Part shown: piece by piece, positions 23,067-28,660 of the stretch
How the letters are laid out: each line of letters opens with the position of its first letter
How positions within the stretch are numbered: the stretch's first letter is position 1
Virus record (IMG/VR): IMGVR_UViG_3300020205_000528
Location: 1-30,066 of that record
Strand: one strand, 5' to 3'
Length of the DNA stretch: 30,066 bases
Source: a virus
Notes under the pieces: model-generated
What the model saw: the letters and a program-made list of their open reading frames with translations, nothing else
What the model was told of the DNA's origin: nothing
Databases searched by the model: none
Translations under genes and position numbers: made by a program

Positions 23067-23280
23067 ACATCACCCCCATCACAAAGCCAACGGCAATGCA
23101 CATCAAATAGGCTCTAAAAAGATCCCAATCAAAGCTCCACCGCATGGGGTAGATGAAAGGCGAGTTGTGGTTTTGATCTAAGGGAAAGGCTTCTTTCAGG
23201 GTGCGTGGATAGCTTCTGAAGACTGTTGCCAAGTGCTTTTGCTTAGGCGGAAACGCATTGCTAATGTAGAATTTTTTCAT
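23053..23280 (-). CDS. Small membrane protein, first gene of the minus operon
   Basis: The 75-residue protein starts at ATG 23280 with GAAGGAAA upstream. The N-terminal 50 residues are hydrophilic with aromatic residues (KKFYISNAFPPKQKHLATVF), and one membrane segment lies near the C-terminus (AYLMCIAVGFVMGVMYAA). It takes the place where a lambda-like phage would carry a repressor divergent from cro, but it has no HTH. Function unknown. Confidence 0.65.
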   Translation of the reverse strand: MKKFYISNAFPPKQKHLATVFRSYPRTLKEAFPLDQNHNSPFIYPMRWSFDWDLFRAYLMCIAVGFVMGVMYAAQ

Positions 23281-23297
23281 CGATTTCCTTCAAAGAC

Positions 23298-23310
23298 CGC
23301 CGTATCGGCG
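23298..23310 (-). promoter_or_regulatory. 5-prime leader stem-loop of the minus operon
   Basis: CGCCG-TAT-CGGCG is a perfect 13-base inverted repeat. The predicted minus-strand transcription start is near 23311, so the stem would stand at the very 5-prime end of the message, a place where stems are known to protect transcripts from decay. Confidence 0.55.
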
Positions 23311-23317
23311 TGAACGA

Positions 23318-23346
23318 ATTAGAACACAGTTTTAACACCGTGTTTA
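23318..23346 (-). promoter_or_regulatory. Predicted promoter of the minus early operon
   Basis: On the minus strand, TAAACA (-35, at 23346-23341) and TCTAAT (-10, 5 of 6 matches, at 23323-23318) are separated by exactly 17 bases. The operator-like palindrome at 23330-23348 covers the -35 and most of the spacer, so a bound regulator would block this promoter. Confidence 0.6.
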
Positions 23347-23348
23347 AA
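23330..23348. promoter_or_regulatory. Operator-like palindrome, site 1
   Basis: TTTTAACA-CCG-TGTTTAAA: two 8-base arms with one mismatch pair around a 3-base centre. The same 8-3-8 layout recurs at 25637, 27384 and 28080. It is a likely target of the Cro/YdaS-like regulator encoded beside it. Confidence 0.7.
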
Positions 23349-23371
23349 TTGTTGAGTGAAACTGAGGGACT

Positions 23372-23398
23372 TTATCAAACAACGAGTTAAGGTATACT
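23372..23398 (+). promoter_or_regulatory. Predicted promoter of the regulator gene, probably giving a leaderless mRNA
   Basis: TATACT at 23393-23398 is a strong -10. Transcription would begin about seven bases on, at 23405-23406, where the ATG lies. The best -35 is weak (TTATCA at 23372-23377 with a 15-base spacer), so activation may be needed. An AAGG at 23389-23392 is 13 bases from ATG and would not be transcribed. Confidence 0.6.
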
Positions 23399-23405
23399 GC
23401 ATCGC

Positions 23406-23642
23406 ATGACATTAATCGAATACTTTTCTACCGAGCCTCGTGGGGCAAAAGCGGAGATGGCTGAGTACCTAGACATTACGCCCACCTACATAAGCTTGCT
23501 GATTCACGGCAAACGTCGTGCGTCACCACACATGGCGATCAACATTGAGAAGGCGACCCAAGGATTGGTCACCAGACAAGACTTGCGCCCAGATTTGTAC
23601 ATCGTATTGGACAGGATTGCGCAGGAGTCCGAGGCGGTGTAA
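23406..23642 (+). CDS. Cro/YdaS-like HTH transcriptional regulator
   Basis: The 78-residue protein has an HTH: AEMAEYLDITPTYISLLIHG (residues about 17-35), followed by KRRASPHMAINIEKATQGLV and TRQDLRPD, the pattern of YdaS/Cro-type phage regulators that bind short palindromes as dimers. It is expressed divergently from the minus operon and precedes the replication genes, the position of lambda cro. No repressor partner or integrase is visible in the window. The operator-like palindromes described here are its likely sites; its message is probably leaderless. Confidence 0.85.
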   Translation: MTLIEYFSTEPRGAKAEMAEYLDITPTYISLLIHGKRRASPHMAINIEKATQGLVTRQDLRPDLYIVLDRIAQESEAV

Positions 23643-23747
23643 GATAGTTTGAAACACGGCTAGATGAGGATTGATCCCCCCATCGAAAAGCGTCTCAACC
23701 CCCGCCTGCCGAGGTTTCTTTCAGGGGTGAATTTTTGGGGTTCGATA

Positions 23748-24461
23748 ATGCATTATTACCAATTGAATATTGGCGACTACAAGTCGCACACAAACCATCT
23801 GGACTTGCTAGAGGACTTGGCTTATCGTCGACTCCTCGACCTGTACTATCTTCACGAACGCCCGTTGAACGTCAGTGTGGCGGCAGTTGCACGTCAGATT
23901 GGCATGCGTGAGCACGAGGACAAGGTGTATTTAATCCTCGAGGAGTTTTTTCACAACTCTGAGGAAGGTTGGGTAAACCCTCGTGCGGATCGTGAAATTA
24001 AGCATTTCCACAGCAAAATTGAGCAGGCTTCAAGGGCTGGTAAAGCGTCCGCTCAACGCAGGAGTAACGGGCGTTCAACGGACGTTCAACCAAACAATAA
24101 ACAAGAACCAATAAACAAGAAACAAGAAACAAAGAATACAGCGACTAGCGTCGCTACGCCTGACGGCGTGTCATCAGAAGTTTGGGATCAGTTTGTTAAG
24201 CAGAGGAAAGTCAAGAAGGCGCAGATTACAGATCTGGTGATGGTTGGTATCCAACGAGAGGCAGACAAGGCTGGCTACACCTTGGAGAGGGCTTTGACTG
24301 AGGTGGTGGTGCGCAACTGGGTTTCTTTCAAAGCCGATTGGGTTGCGGAAAAAGCCGACAACAGCATGACCAAAACTGGCTTGTCAAACAAAACCGTGAT
24401 GTCTGGGCTAACTCGTGGACTTTTAGGGAGTGGACAAAATGTCAAATTACTCGGAAGCTGA
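23748..24461 (+). CDS. DUF1376-domain replication protein (initiator-like)
   Basis: ATG at 23748 gives MHYYQLNIGDYKSHTNHLD, the usual DUF1376 start, and has GGGG eight bases upstream; an earlier ATG at 23664 adds 28 unlikely residues. The 237-residue protein has the DUF1376 domain first (LLEDLAYRRLLDLYYLHERP, then VAAVARQIGM), a polar linker rich in Asn, Lys and Gln, and a C-terminal helical domain (EVWDQFVKQRKVKKAQITDL). Proteins of this kind occupy the place of lambda O. The next gene resembles a helicase loader, which fits. Repeats in the linker DNA may form the origin. Confidence 0.75.
   Translation: MHYYQLNIGDYKSHTNHLDLLEDLAYRRLLDLYYLHERPLNVSVAAVARQIGMREHEDKVYLILEEFFHNSEEGWVNPRADREIKHFHSKIEQASRAGKASAQRRSNGRSTDVQPNNKQEPINKKQETKNTATSVATPDGVSSEVWDQFVKQRKVKKAQITDLVMVGIQREADKAGYTLERALTEVVVRNWVSFKADWVAEKADNSMTKTGLSNKTVMSGLTRGLLGSGQNVKLLGS
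24050..24136 (+). other. Candidate phage replication origin inside the DUF1376 gene
   Basis: CGTTCAAC occurs at 24072-24079 and 24083-24090, with a one-mismatch copy CGCTCAAC at 24050-24057; the spacings are 11 and 22 bases, that is one and two helical turns. An A-rich, low-GC tract follows (24091-24136) with a 13-base direct repeat, CAATAAACAAGAA, at 24095-24107 and 24109-24121. Iterons next to an AT-rich stretch within the initiator gene are the lambda O arrangement. Confidence 0.45.
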
Positions 24462-24822
24462 TTTTGTGGATATTGATTCTGGTCTTGATTACGTTTTTGT
24501 AATGTTGGGCGGAATTTATGGTCAGGCATTCAACCGTAACTGGGATGGCATGGACTTGCCTGTTGTTCGTCAAATTTGGAAAGAACAGATTGGGAGTTTT
24601 TTAACATACAAGCCAAGCTTGGACTATGCCTTTGGACGCTTGAGTGGGGACTTTCCGCCGAGTGCTATCAAGTTCCGTGAGTTCTGCAATGCAGGCCCTG
24701 CTATCCCACGAAATGAGCCACAGATCGAATACAAGCCAACCCCTGTTGACCCAGAGGTGGTGCGCAAAGCCAAAGAGAATCTTGCCAAACTAAGGGGTAA
24801 GCCATGGACAAACCAGACGTAG
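24439..24822 (+). CDS. Lambda P-like replication protein candidate (helicase loader)
   Basis: ATG at 24439 gives 127 residues; it overlaps the end of the DUF1376 gene by 23 bases and has GGGAG upstream. The block LDYVFVMLGGIYGQAFNRNW, DLPVVRQIWKEQIGSFL, YAFGRLSGDFPPSAIKFREF then CNAG resembles the C-terminal part of P-like proteins, which recruit the host helicase. The usual N-terminus is not present, so this is a short version or a different helper. The position after the initiator-like gene is the main support. Confidence 0.5.
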   Translation: MSNYSEADFVDIDSGLDYVFVMLGGIYGQAFNRNWDGMDLPVVRQIWKEQIGSFLTYKPSLDYAFGRLSGDFPPSAIKFREFCNAGPAIPRNEPQIEYKPTPVDPEVVRKAKENLAKLRGKPWTNQT

Positions 24823-25004
24823 ACCTTTTGAAGTGCCAAGTGGCTGGATGTAACGCCAATTGGACAGTCAGTGCTGGTTGGAAGAAGTGCTCTAAGCATG
24901 CATGGGGCGAAGAAGAAAACTCAGTGCCAAAAATTAAAACGAGTTTCTTTGACAGACCGCCAGTTCGCCCATTCACCGAGGTGGATGACTATGAAATTTT
25001 CTGA
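24804..25004 (+). CDS. Small zinc-finger-like protein
   Basis: The 66-residue protein overlaps the previous gene by 19 bases. KCQVAGCNANWTVSAGWKKC with following SKHAWG holds C-x4-C-x12-C-x2-H, a probable zinc-binding set. The C-terminal half is acidic and Pro/Phe-rich (FFDRPPVRPFTEVDDYE). Role in nucleic acid or protein binding is inferred only. Confidence 0.6.
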   Translation: MDKPDVDLLKCQVAGCNANWTVSAGWKKCSKHAWGEEENSVPKIKTSFFDRPPVRPFTEVDDYEIF

Positions 25005-25287
25005 GATGACTCGTGAAGAAGCGAACCAAATCCTCGACCAAATCCGTGATGGCGTTTCCCACTCAGAGACTTGCGCCCTTGATTGCCTCTATCTCACAGG
25101 AGACCATAACCCACATGCGCCAATGCGAGGCGAGGGAATGGATCATGAGGTATCGCAAGAAGATTGGCGAAGTAGGGTCAGGGCAAGGGAAGGCTTGGTG
25201 GGCGCAGGTCAAGGAAGACATAGCAAAGCGTCGTGGAAAAGCGGCGCTGGATTCTTTGGTCAACCAAATGGAGACGGAGCGACGTGA
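24991..25287 (+). CDS. Small hypothetical protein, overlapping frame with the following gene
   Basis: ATG at 24991 follows GAGGTGG and overlaps the previous stop region. The first 55 residues (MTREEANQILDQIRDGVS, LDCLYLTGDHNPHAP, EGMDHEVSQED) read as a helical phage protein of a type known in replication regions. The later part (ARE..GAGQGRHSKASWKSG) lies over another frame and looks less protein-like. The stop is in GTGA overlap with rusA, which supports the frame to its end. The length is 98 residues. Confidence 0.5.
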   Translation: MKFSEMTREEANQILDQIRDGVSHSETCALDCLYLTGDHNPHAPMRGEGMDHEVSQEDWRSRVRAREGLVGAGQGRHSKASWKSGAGFFGQPNGDGAT

Positions 25288-25300
25288 GGGTCGAGTTTGA
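25115..25300 (+). CDS. Small hypothetical protein, overlapping frame
   Basis: ATG at 25115 has AGGAG 12 bases upstream and gives 61 residues, MRQCEAREWIMRYRKKIGE followed by AWWAQVKEDIAKRRGKAALD and a charged end. CEARxx(I/V)...R...Y..V...RG..A...L is a pattern common in small phage proteins. It lies almost wholly inside the 24991-25287 frame, and the codon content suggests that this frame is the real one over the shared stretch. Confidence 0.55.
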   Translation: MRQCEAREWIMRYRKKIGEVGSGQGKAWWAQVKEDIAKRRGKAALDSLVNQMETERREGRV

Positions 25301-25634
25301 CTTCCCCCCTGCCATCCTGTTCCCCAACAGAAGCAAGGGCAAGCATTGGGCTGTGATGCATAAACCCAAGACCGACTATCGAGAAGCCTGCTATTGGCTC
25401 ACCAAACAGCAGGCAAGAGGGTGGAAGCACGAGGGAGGTGACCTACACCTCACCCTTACCTTCATGATGCCTGATAAGCGCCACAGAGACGCTGACAACT
25501 GCCTAGCCGCCGCCAAGGCTGGATTGGACGGCATGGCTGACGCTTTAGGGGTGAATGATCGCTACTTTCAACCCATCACCATTTACCGCATAGCTGGCGC
25601 AAGCAAAGGGCTACTTATTGCCGAATTTGACTAA
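25284..25634 (+). CDS. rusA: RusA-like Holliday junction resolvase
   Basis: GTG at 25284 is in GTGA overlap with the previous stop and gives 116 residues starting MRVEFDFPPAILFPNRSKGK. The RusA pattern HRDADNCLAAAKAGLDG (Asp 69, 71 and 82) and GVNDRYF (Asp 92) holds the acidic metal-binding residues. RusA cuts four-way DNA junctions, needed to resolve replication and recombination intermediates. An in-frame start at 25233 would overlap two genes and is less likely. It is followed by an operator-bearing promoter. Confidence 0.87.
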   Translation: MRVEFDFPPAILFPNRSKGKHWAVMHKPKTDYREACYWLTKQQARGWKHEGGDLHLTLTFMMPDKRHRDADNCLAAAKAGLDGMADALGVNDRYFQPITIYRIAGASKGLLIAEFD

Positions 25635-25656
25635 TCCGTTAACAGCGTGTTAAAGT
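25627..25656 (+). promoter_or_regulatory. Predicted promoter with operator-like site 2
   Basis: TTGACT (25627-25632) is a good -35 and TTAAAG/TAAAGT (25650-25656) a weak -10, with 17 or 18 bases between. The palindrome CGTTAACA-GCG-TGTTAAAG (25637-25655) fills the spacer and -10, so binding would block transcription. It precedes the gene at 25680. Confidence 0.65.
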
Positions 25657-25679
25657 AAATCATCTTTAAAGGAGAGACC

Positions 25680-26081
25680 ATGAAATCGACATACACCAGA
25701 GGTTCTTTGATTCACCGCTCGATGGAGCACTTGGAGAGACAGCCAAGAACGCCTGAGAGCTTGCGCAACATGTTGCTCAACATTTCTATTGCCAGATTCA
25801 ATGAGTACGTGACAGCGCCATTGATTGCTGATGGATTTGCCAAGCACGAGGAAGATGTTTTGTATCTGACCACAAAGGGTCGAGAAAAATATTATGAGAT
25901 GGGTATGGTGAAGTCAAAGCTTCCTTCGTCTCACAAAACAGACATCATGGGAACCACGTACGACGGTGCTGAGTTGAAGTTAAGTGCTGTTCGATTGGGC
26001 GCTGATGACCACATGAAGTTTCCAAGCAGGAATGGAAATGAATTGAGATACCGTGATGGAACAGTGGAGGAGTTGGCATGA
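25680..26081 (+). CDS. Winged-helix-like hypothetical protein
   Basis: The 133-residue protein begins MKSTYTRGSLIHRSMEHLER after AAAGGAGAG. The segment RNMLLNISIARFNEYVTAPL with LIADGFAKHEEDVLYLTTKG and REKYYEMG has the pattern of a winged helix (helices followed by a beta hairpin and a Gly-Arg turn). The C-terminal half is less structured. It is the first gene after the operator-bearing promoter, which suggests a regulatory or early DNA-binding function. No specific family is claimed. Confidence 0.65.
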   Translation: MKSTYTRGSLIHRSMEHLERQPRTPESLRNMLLNISIARFNEYVTAPLIADGFAKHEEDVLYLTTKGREKYYEMGMVKSKLPSSHKTDIMGTTYDGAELKLSAVRLGADDHMKFPSRNGNELRYRDGTVEELA

Positions 26082-26332
26082 TGAACCCCGAAGACGAAGC
26101 ATTCAATGACATTGAAAGAAAAGCAAAACAACGCATGGAGGCGGTCAAGGCGGCAATGCTTAGAGAAGAAGACGATGACATCCAAGACTACAAGAAGGCG
26201 TGGGTCGAATTGACCGACAAGGAAATAAGAGCGTTAGCAAAACCTTCCGACGATATAGAAATTTCCATGACAGGAAGAATGTGGATATTTGTTGGCGACT
26301 TGATGACCAAACTCAAGGAGAAGAACACATGA
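26078..26332 (+). CDS. Small acidic hypothetical protein, 84 aa
   Basis: ATG at 26078 overlaps the previous stop by four bases. The first half is helical and charged (EDEAFNDIERKAKQRMEAVK), the second has AWVELTDKEIRALAKPSDD, a phrase seen in many small phage proteins near replication genes, and GRMWIFVGDLMTKLKEKN. No catalytic motif. Stop overlaps the next ATG. Confidence 0.65.
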   Translation: MMNPEDEAFNDIERKAKQRMEAVKAAMLREEDDDIQDYKKAWVELTDKEIRALAKPSDDIEISMTGRMWIFVGDLMTKLKEKNT

Positions 26333-26550
26333 CATTTAGAGAATCAACCATCAAGTACGTCAAAGACGTCTTGAGAGCAAGAACAATCCATGAGGTCATT
26401 GCCAAGGAGTTGCAAGAAGCACACCTCAGGAAGCTCGAGGCAGAAACCGCCGCCGAGTATGCCAATGCCGCAATTCAGTACAACGAGAAACGCATTACTC
26501 GTTTGCAAAAGCAGTTGATGGAGCACACACGAGAGGGTGACTATGCTTGA
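26329..26550 (+). CDS. Small coiled-coil protein, 73 aa
   Basis: ATG at 26329 is in ATGA overlap with the previous gene; a longer in-frame start at 26200 would overlap it by 133 bases. The product is helical throughout (YVKDVLRARTIHEVIAKELQ, EAHLRKLEAETAAEYANAAI, EKRITRLQKQLMEHT) and probably forms a coiled coil. Function unknown. Confidence 0.65.
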   Translation: MTFRESTIKYVKDVLRARTIHEVIAKELQEAHLRKLEAETAAEYANAAIQYNEKRITRLQKQLMEHTREGDYA

Positions 26551-26731
26551 TAAGCTGATCCTAAGCGTCGTGCTTGGAACAGTTGGGTTCAATGGGTTGT
26601 TCCCTGAACCGCCCCCACCAATGACGTTGCAACAAAAAGCAAAAGACAAATCAATAAGCCAAGTGTGTGAAAAAAAGAAAAAGTCCAAACAGTTAAAGAA
26701 ACTATGCGAAAGGTGGGGGAAACATGAATGA
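26543..26731 (+). CDS. Small protein with N-terminal hydrophobic segment and Lys-rich tail
   Basis: ATG at 26543 follows GAGAGG and gives 62 residues; a GTG at 26537 would add two. The N-terminus LDKLILSVVLGTVGFNGLF is hydrophobic (signal or anchor) and is followed by PEPPPP and a basic stretch (CEKKKKSKQLKKLCERW) with two Cys. It may be secreted or membrane-bound. Function unknown. Confidence 0.55.
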   Translation: MLDKLILSVVLGTVGFNGLFPEPPPPMTLQQKAKDKSISQVCEKKKKSKQLKKLCERWGKHE

Positions 26732-27068
26732 CAAGCTAATTGATCCAAACCAAGCCATTGACTACATCATTGCCAAGTCAGGCGAATACGCTCAAGCAAG
26801 GGCTAATCGAATCTACATGGAAGAGCTTCGCAAGACCCTAAAGGCAGAGCTTTGCAAGACAGCCCTACACCATGGGTTTGAGGCAGTGAACGCACAGGAG
26901 CGAGAGGCGTACAGCGACCCTAACTATCGAGCACACCTGTTAGCGATTAAACAAGCCGTAGAGGAGGAGGAAAAGATTCGATGGATGCTGATAGCCGCCC
27001 AAGCTCGAGTCGACGTGTGGAGGTCACAGGAGGCGTCCAACAGGGCTGTTGACAAGCTCACCCTATGA
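26724..27068 (+). CDS. Helical hypothetical phage protein, 114 aa
   Basis: The protein overlaps the previous gene by eight bases and has GGTGGGG upstream. It is helical (IDYIIAKSGEYAQARANRIY, MEELRKTLKAELCKTALHHG) and ends in IAAQARVDVWRSQEASNRAVD, a phrase common in small phage proteins of replication blocks. No motif for catalysis. The stop overlaps the HNH-like gene start. Confidence 0.65.
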   Translation: MNDKLIDPNQAIDYIIAKSGEYAQARANRIYMEELRKTLKAELCKTALHHGFEAVNAQEREAYSDPNYRAHLLAIKQAVEEEEKIRWMLIAAQARVDVWRSQEASNRAVDKLTL

Positions 27069-27343
27069 ACGAGAAGGCGTGGATGAACGCCGTGGCAGAG
27101 CTAGGCTGTGGCATGTGTAGGCGTATGGGGTACGGTGAGACCCCCGCCCAACTACATCATCCAAGGGAAGGTGTTGGAATGGCGCAACGCCAAAGCAATT
27201 GGCTGGTGATCCCCTTATGCCCAGCACACCATACAGGTTCTAAAGGTTGGCATGGGACGAGGGACGACTTTAAGCGCCACAGCGTGGATGAGCTAGACAT
27301 CCTTGCTGACACCATCGAGTTGATTACAAAAAACCACACTTAG
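27065..27343 (+). CDS. HNH-type nuclease, Ref-like
   Basis: The protein has 92 residues, ATGA coupled to the previous gene. ELGCGMCRRMG (C15, C18), QLHHPREGVGMAQR (H31, H32), PLCPAHHTGSKGWHG (C52, H55, H56, H63) match the zinc and metal residues of the Ref/HNH group of phage nucleases; P1 Ref acts with RecA on displaced single strands. The E. coli-like RecA requirement cannot be tested here. The stop codon TAG sits inside a small TAGGG/CCCTA stem that precedes promoter 3. Confidence 0.75.
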   Translation: MNEKAWMNAVAELGCGMCRRMGYGETPAQLHHPREGVGMAQRQSNWLVIPLCPAHHTGSKGWHGTRDDFKRHSVDELDILADTIELITKNHT

Positions 27344-27355
27344 GGTAAATCCCTA
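27341..27355 (+). other. Small inverted repeat before promoter 3
   Basis: TAGGG and CCCTA enclose a 5-base loop and include the stop codon of the HNH-like gene. There is no T tract. A larger relative stands in the same place before promoter 4. Confidence 0.4.
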
Positions 27356-27375
27356 CAAAATAGTTGAATAAACTA

Positions 27376-27423
27376 TTGCAAACCTTTAACAGTGTGTTAA
27401 AGTTACCTCACTGCAATAAGCAG
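27376..27423 (+). promoter_or_regulatory. Predicted promoter with operator-like site 3 and leader stem-loop
   Basis: TTGCAA (27376-27381) and TAAAGT (27398-27403) are 16 bases apart. The spacer and -10 hold the best palindrome of the set, CTTTAACA-GTG-TGTTAAAG (27384-27402), with perfect 8-base arms. Downstream, CTGC-AATAA-GCAG (27411-27423) is a leader stem followed by GGAACG, also found after promoter 4. Confidence 0.7.
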
Positions 27424-27443
27424 GAACGAAAGAAAGAAACCAA

Positions 27444-27773
27444 ATGAAAAACGATCTGCCCATCACCCAAGTCGACACTCTCGGTAACCTCTTGGCTCAA
27501 ATTGCTGAGTTGACCAAACAAGCTGACGCCATCAAAGACGTCATCAAAGAAAACGGTCAAACCGTTGAAGGTAACCTCTTCAAAGCCACATACATTGAAG
27601 CAAACCGTTCAACCATTGACTGGCTGGCATTGGTCTCAACCAAACTTGGTGTTGAGGCTGACTGGAAAAAAGTTGCAATCAAAATTGGTTACGAAGAAAA
27701 AGACGTGCCTAAAGCAATTGTTGACAACACCAAAATTACTGCTGTGTTCAGCGTCAAAGTCACTTCACGTTAA
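27444..27773 (+). CDS. Hypothetical phage protein, 109 aa, under promoter 3
   Basis: The first gene after an operator-bearing promoter. It begins MKNDLPITQVDTLGNLLAQI, with a coiled helical start (AELTKQADAIKDVIKENG) followed by a mixed part (GNLFKATYIEANRSTIDWLA, WKKVAIKIGYEEKDV) and a beta-like end. Proteins of this kind are frequent in myo- and podophages and remain uncharacterised. The DNA composition is regular for the region. Function unknown. Confidence 0.65.
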   Translation: MKNDLPITQVDTLGNLLAQIAELTKQADAIKDVIKENGQTVEGNLFKATYIEANRSTIDWLALVSTKLGVEADWKKVAIKIGYEEKDVPKAIVDNTKITAVFSVKVTSR

Positions 27774-27786
27774 TCAAGGAGCCATC

Positions 27787-28047
27787 ATGAAATACAAAGG
27801 TCACGGCAAAAAAGAATTTGTGGTTGTCATCAAAGATGATGATGGCTCTAAGCGGGTGTTCTCGCACCCTGTCACAGAAAAAAGTGCTGTGTTCATGATC
27901 CTTGGGTCATCACTGCCCTTGGACTACGTTGCAATTCGCCACATTGAAGAGCTTGGCATCAAGCCCAACAAACCATGGCAACACGACGCACCTATCAACC
28001 CCCAGTTTGCTGGCGCACAACCTGCTCGTGCAGGCGAAGACTATTAA
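27787..28047 (+). CDS. Small hypothetical protein, 86 aa
   Basis: ATG at 27787 follows AAGGAG; the in-frame extension to 27565 is a shadow of the previous gene. The sequence MKYKGHGKKEFVVVIKDDDG, then FSHPVTEKSAVFMILGSSLP, is a small beta-rich fold, and the end is Pro/Ala-rich (INPQFAGAQPARAGEDY). No motif recognised. Probably co-transcribed with the preceding gene. Confidence 0.65.
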   Translation: MKYKGHGKKEFVVVIKDDDGSKRVFSHPVTEKSAVFMILGSSLPLDYVAIRHIEELGIKPNKPWQHDAPINPQFAGAQPARAGEDY

Positions 28048-28054
28048 AAGGAAA

Positions 28055-28075
28055 GGGTAGGGAAAGTCCCTATCC
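28055..28075 (+). other. Stem-loop before promoter 4
   Basis: GGGTAGGGA (28055-28063) pairs with TCCCTATCC (28067-28075) apart from one G-T pair, with a 3-base loop. It lacks a proper T tract, so it is a weak terminator at best, and it overlaps the -35 of promoter 4. Confidence 0.5.
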
Positions 28076-28120
28076 AATCCTTTAACTCTGTGTTATACTA
28101 ACTTCACTGCAATCAAGCAG
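28071..28120 (+). promoter_or_regulatory. Predicted promoter with degenerate operator-like site 4 and leader stem-loop
   Basis: TATACT (28094-28099) is a strong -10 with a weak TATCCA (28071-28076) 17 bases upstream. CTTTAACT-CTG-TGTTATAC (28080-28098) is a degenerate form of the operator. The leader stem CTGC-AATCAA-GCAG (28107-28120) and following GGAACG repeat the leader after promoter 3. Confidence 0.65.
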
Positions 28121-28140
28121 GAACGTAAAAAGGAACAAAG

Positions 28141-28470
28141 ATGAAAACAGTAACTATGTATGGAACTGATCGTGTGGTGTACGAGGAGTCTGATCGTGAG
28201 ATGTTGGCACGATTAAAGAACATCTGTGAGTATGATTGGCACAACAATTGGGTCAAACAGGGTTCTAAGGACGAGGGAACCTGCTGTTTGGGCAAGGGCA
28301 TCAAGGTCTATTTCCTACCCAAGGGCAAGCGTTTGCCTCGTGAGGTGTACTTGGCACGTTGTGACTTCGTACAGGGCAACGTGGCGGCATTCAAGGCTTC
28401 TGAGCCTGTAATGGAGCGTTTGCAAAGCGAAGGCATTGCTTGTTGGTACGACGACGGAAGAATGGATTAA
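28141..28470 (+). CDS. Hypothetical phage protein, 109 aa, under promoter 4
   Basis: ATG at 28141 follows AAGGAAC. The sequence (KTVTMYGTDRVVYEESDREM, LARLKNICEYDWHNNWVKQG, GTCCLGKGIKVYFLPKGKRL) holds several Cys and aromatic residues, with no known motif. The C-terminus is acidic (GIACWYDDGRMD). Function unknown. Its expression is likely controlled by the operator at site 4. Confidence 0.65.
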   Translation: MKTVTMYGTDRVVYEESDREMLARLKNICEYDWHNNWVKQGSKDEGTCCLGKGIKVYFLPKGKRLPREVYLARCDFVQGNVAAFKASEPVMERLQSEGIACWYDDGRMD

Positions 28471-28480
28471 GGGGAACCAC

Positions 28481-28660
28481 ATGACACAAAACGATTGGAA
28501 AACAGGATTTGATGCAGGCGTTGACTTTGTTCTCACGTTTGCTAACGACCAGATAGGCTATGAGTTCAAAAACATTGGCGAGATGATGTTGGAGATTGAT
28601 CGCCTCAAAACCATCAATAGGCTTTACGAAGCGCAAATTAACGCAAAGGAGTCAGCATGA
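28481..28660 (+). CDS. Small hypothetical protein, 59 aa
   Basis: ATG at 28481 follows AAGGGGAA; an in-frame start at 28436 overlaps the previous gene. The protein (MTQNDWKTGFDAGVDFVLTF, then GYEFKNIGEMMLEIDRLKTI) is short and helical, without motif. The stop is in ATGA overlap with the next gene. Confidence 0.6.
   Translation: MTQNDWKTGFDAGVDFVLTFANDQIGYEFKNIGEMMLEIDRLKTINRLYEAQINAKESA

Noticed and set aside
23053-23280. The first gene of the minus operon considered as a CI-like repressor by position
   Set aside because: No HTH is present; the protein has a membrane segment.
23643-23747. The 105-base gap before the DUF1376 gene considered as holding a regulatory hairpin (AACCCC with GGGGTT)
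   Set aside because: The stem is short with a long loop and could be chance; no promoter or gene is evident there.
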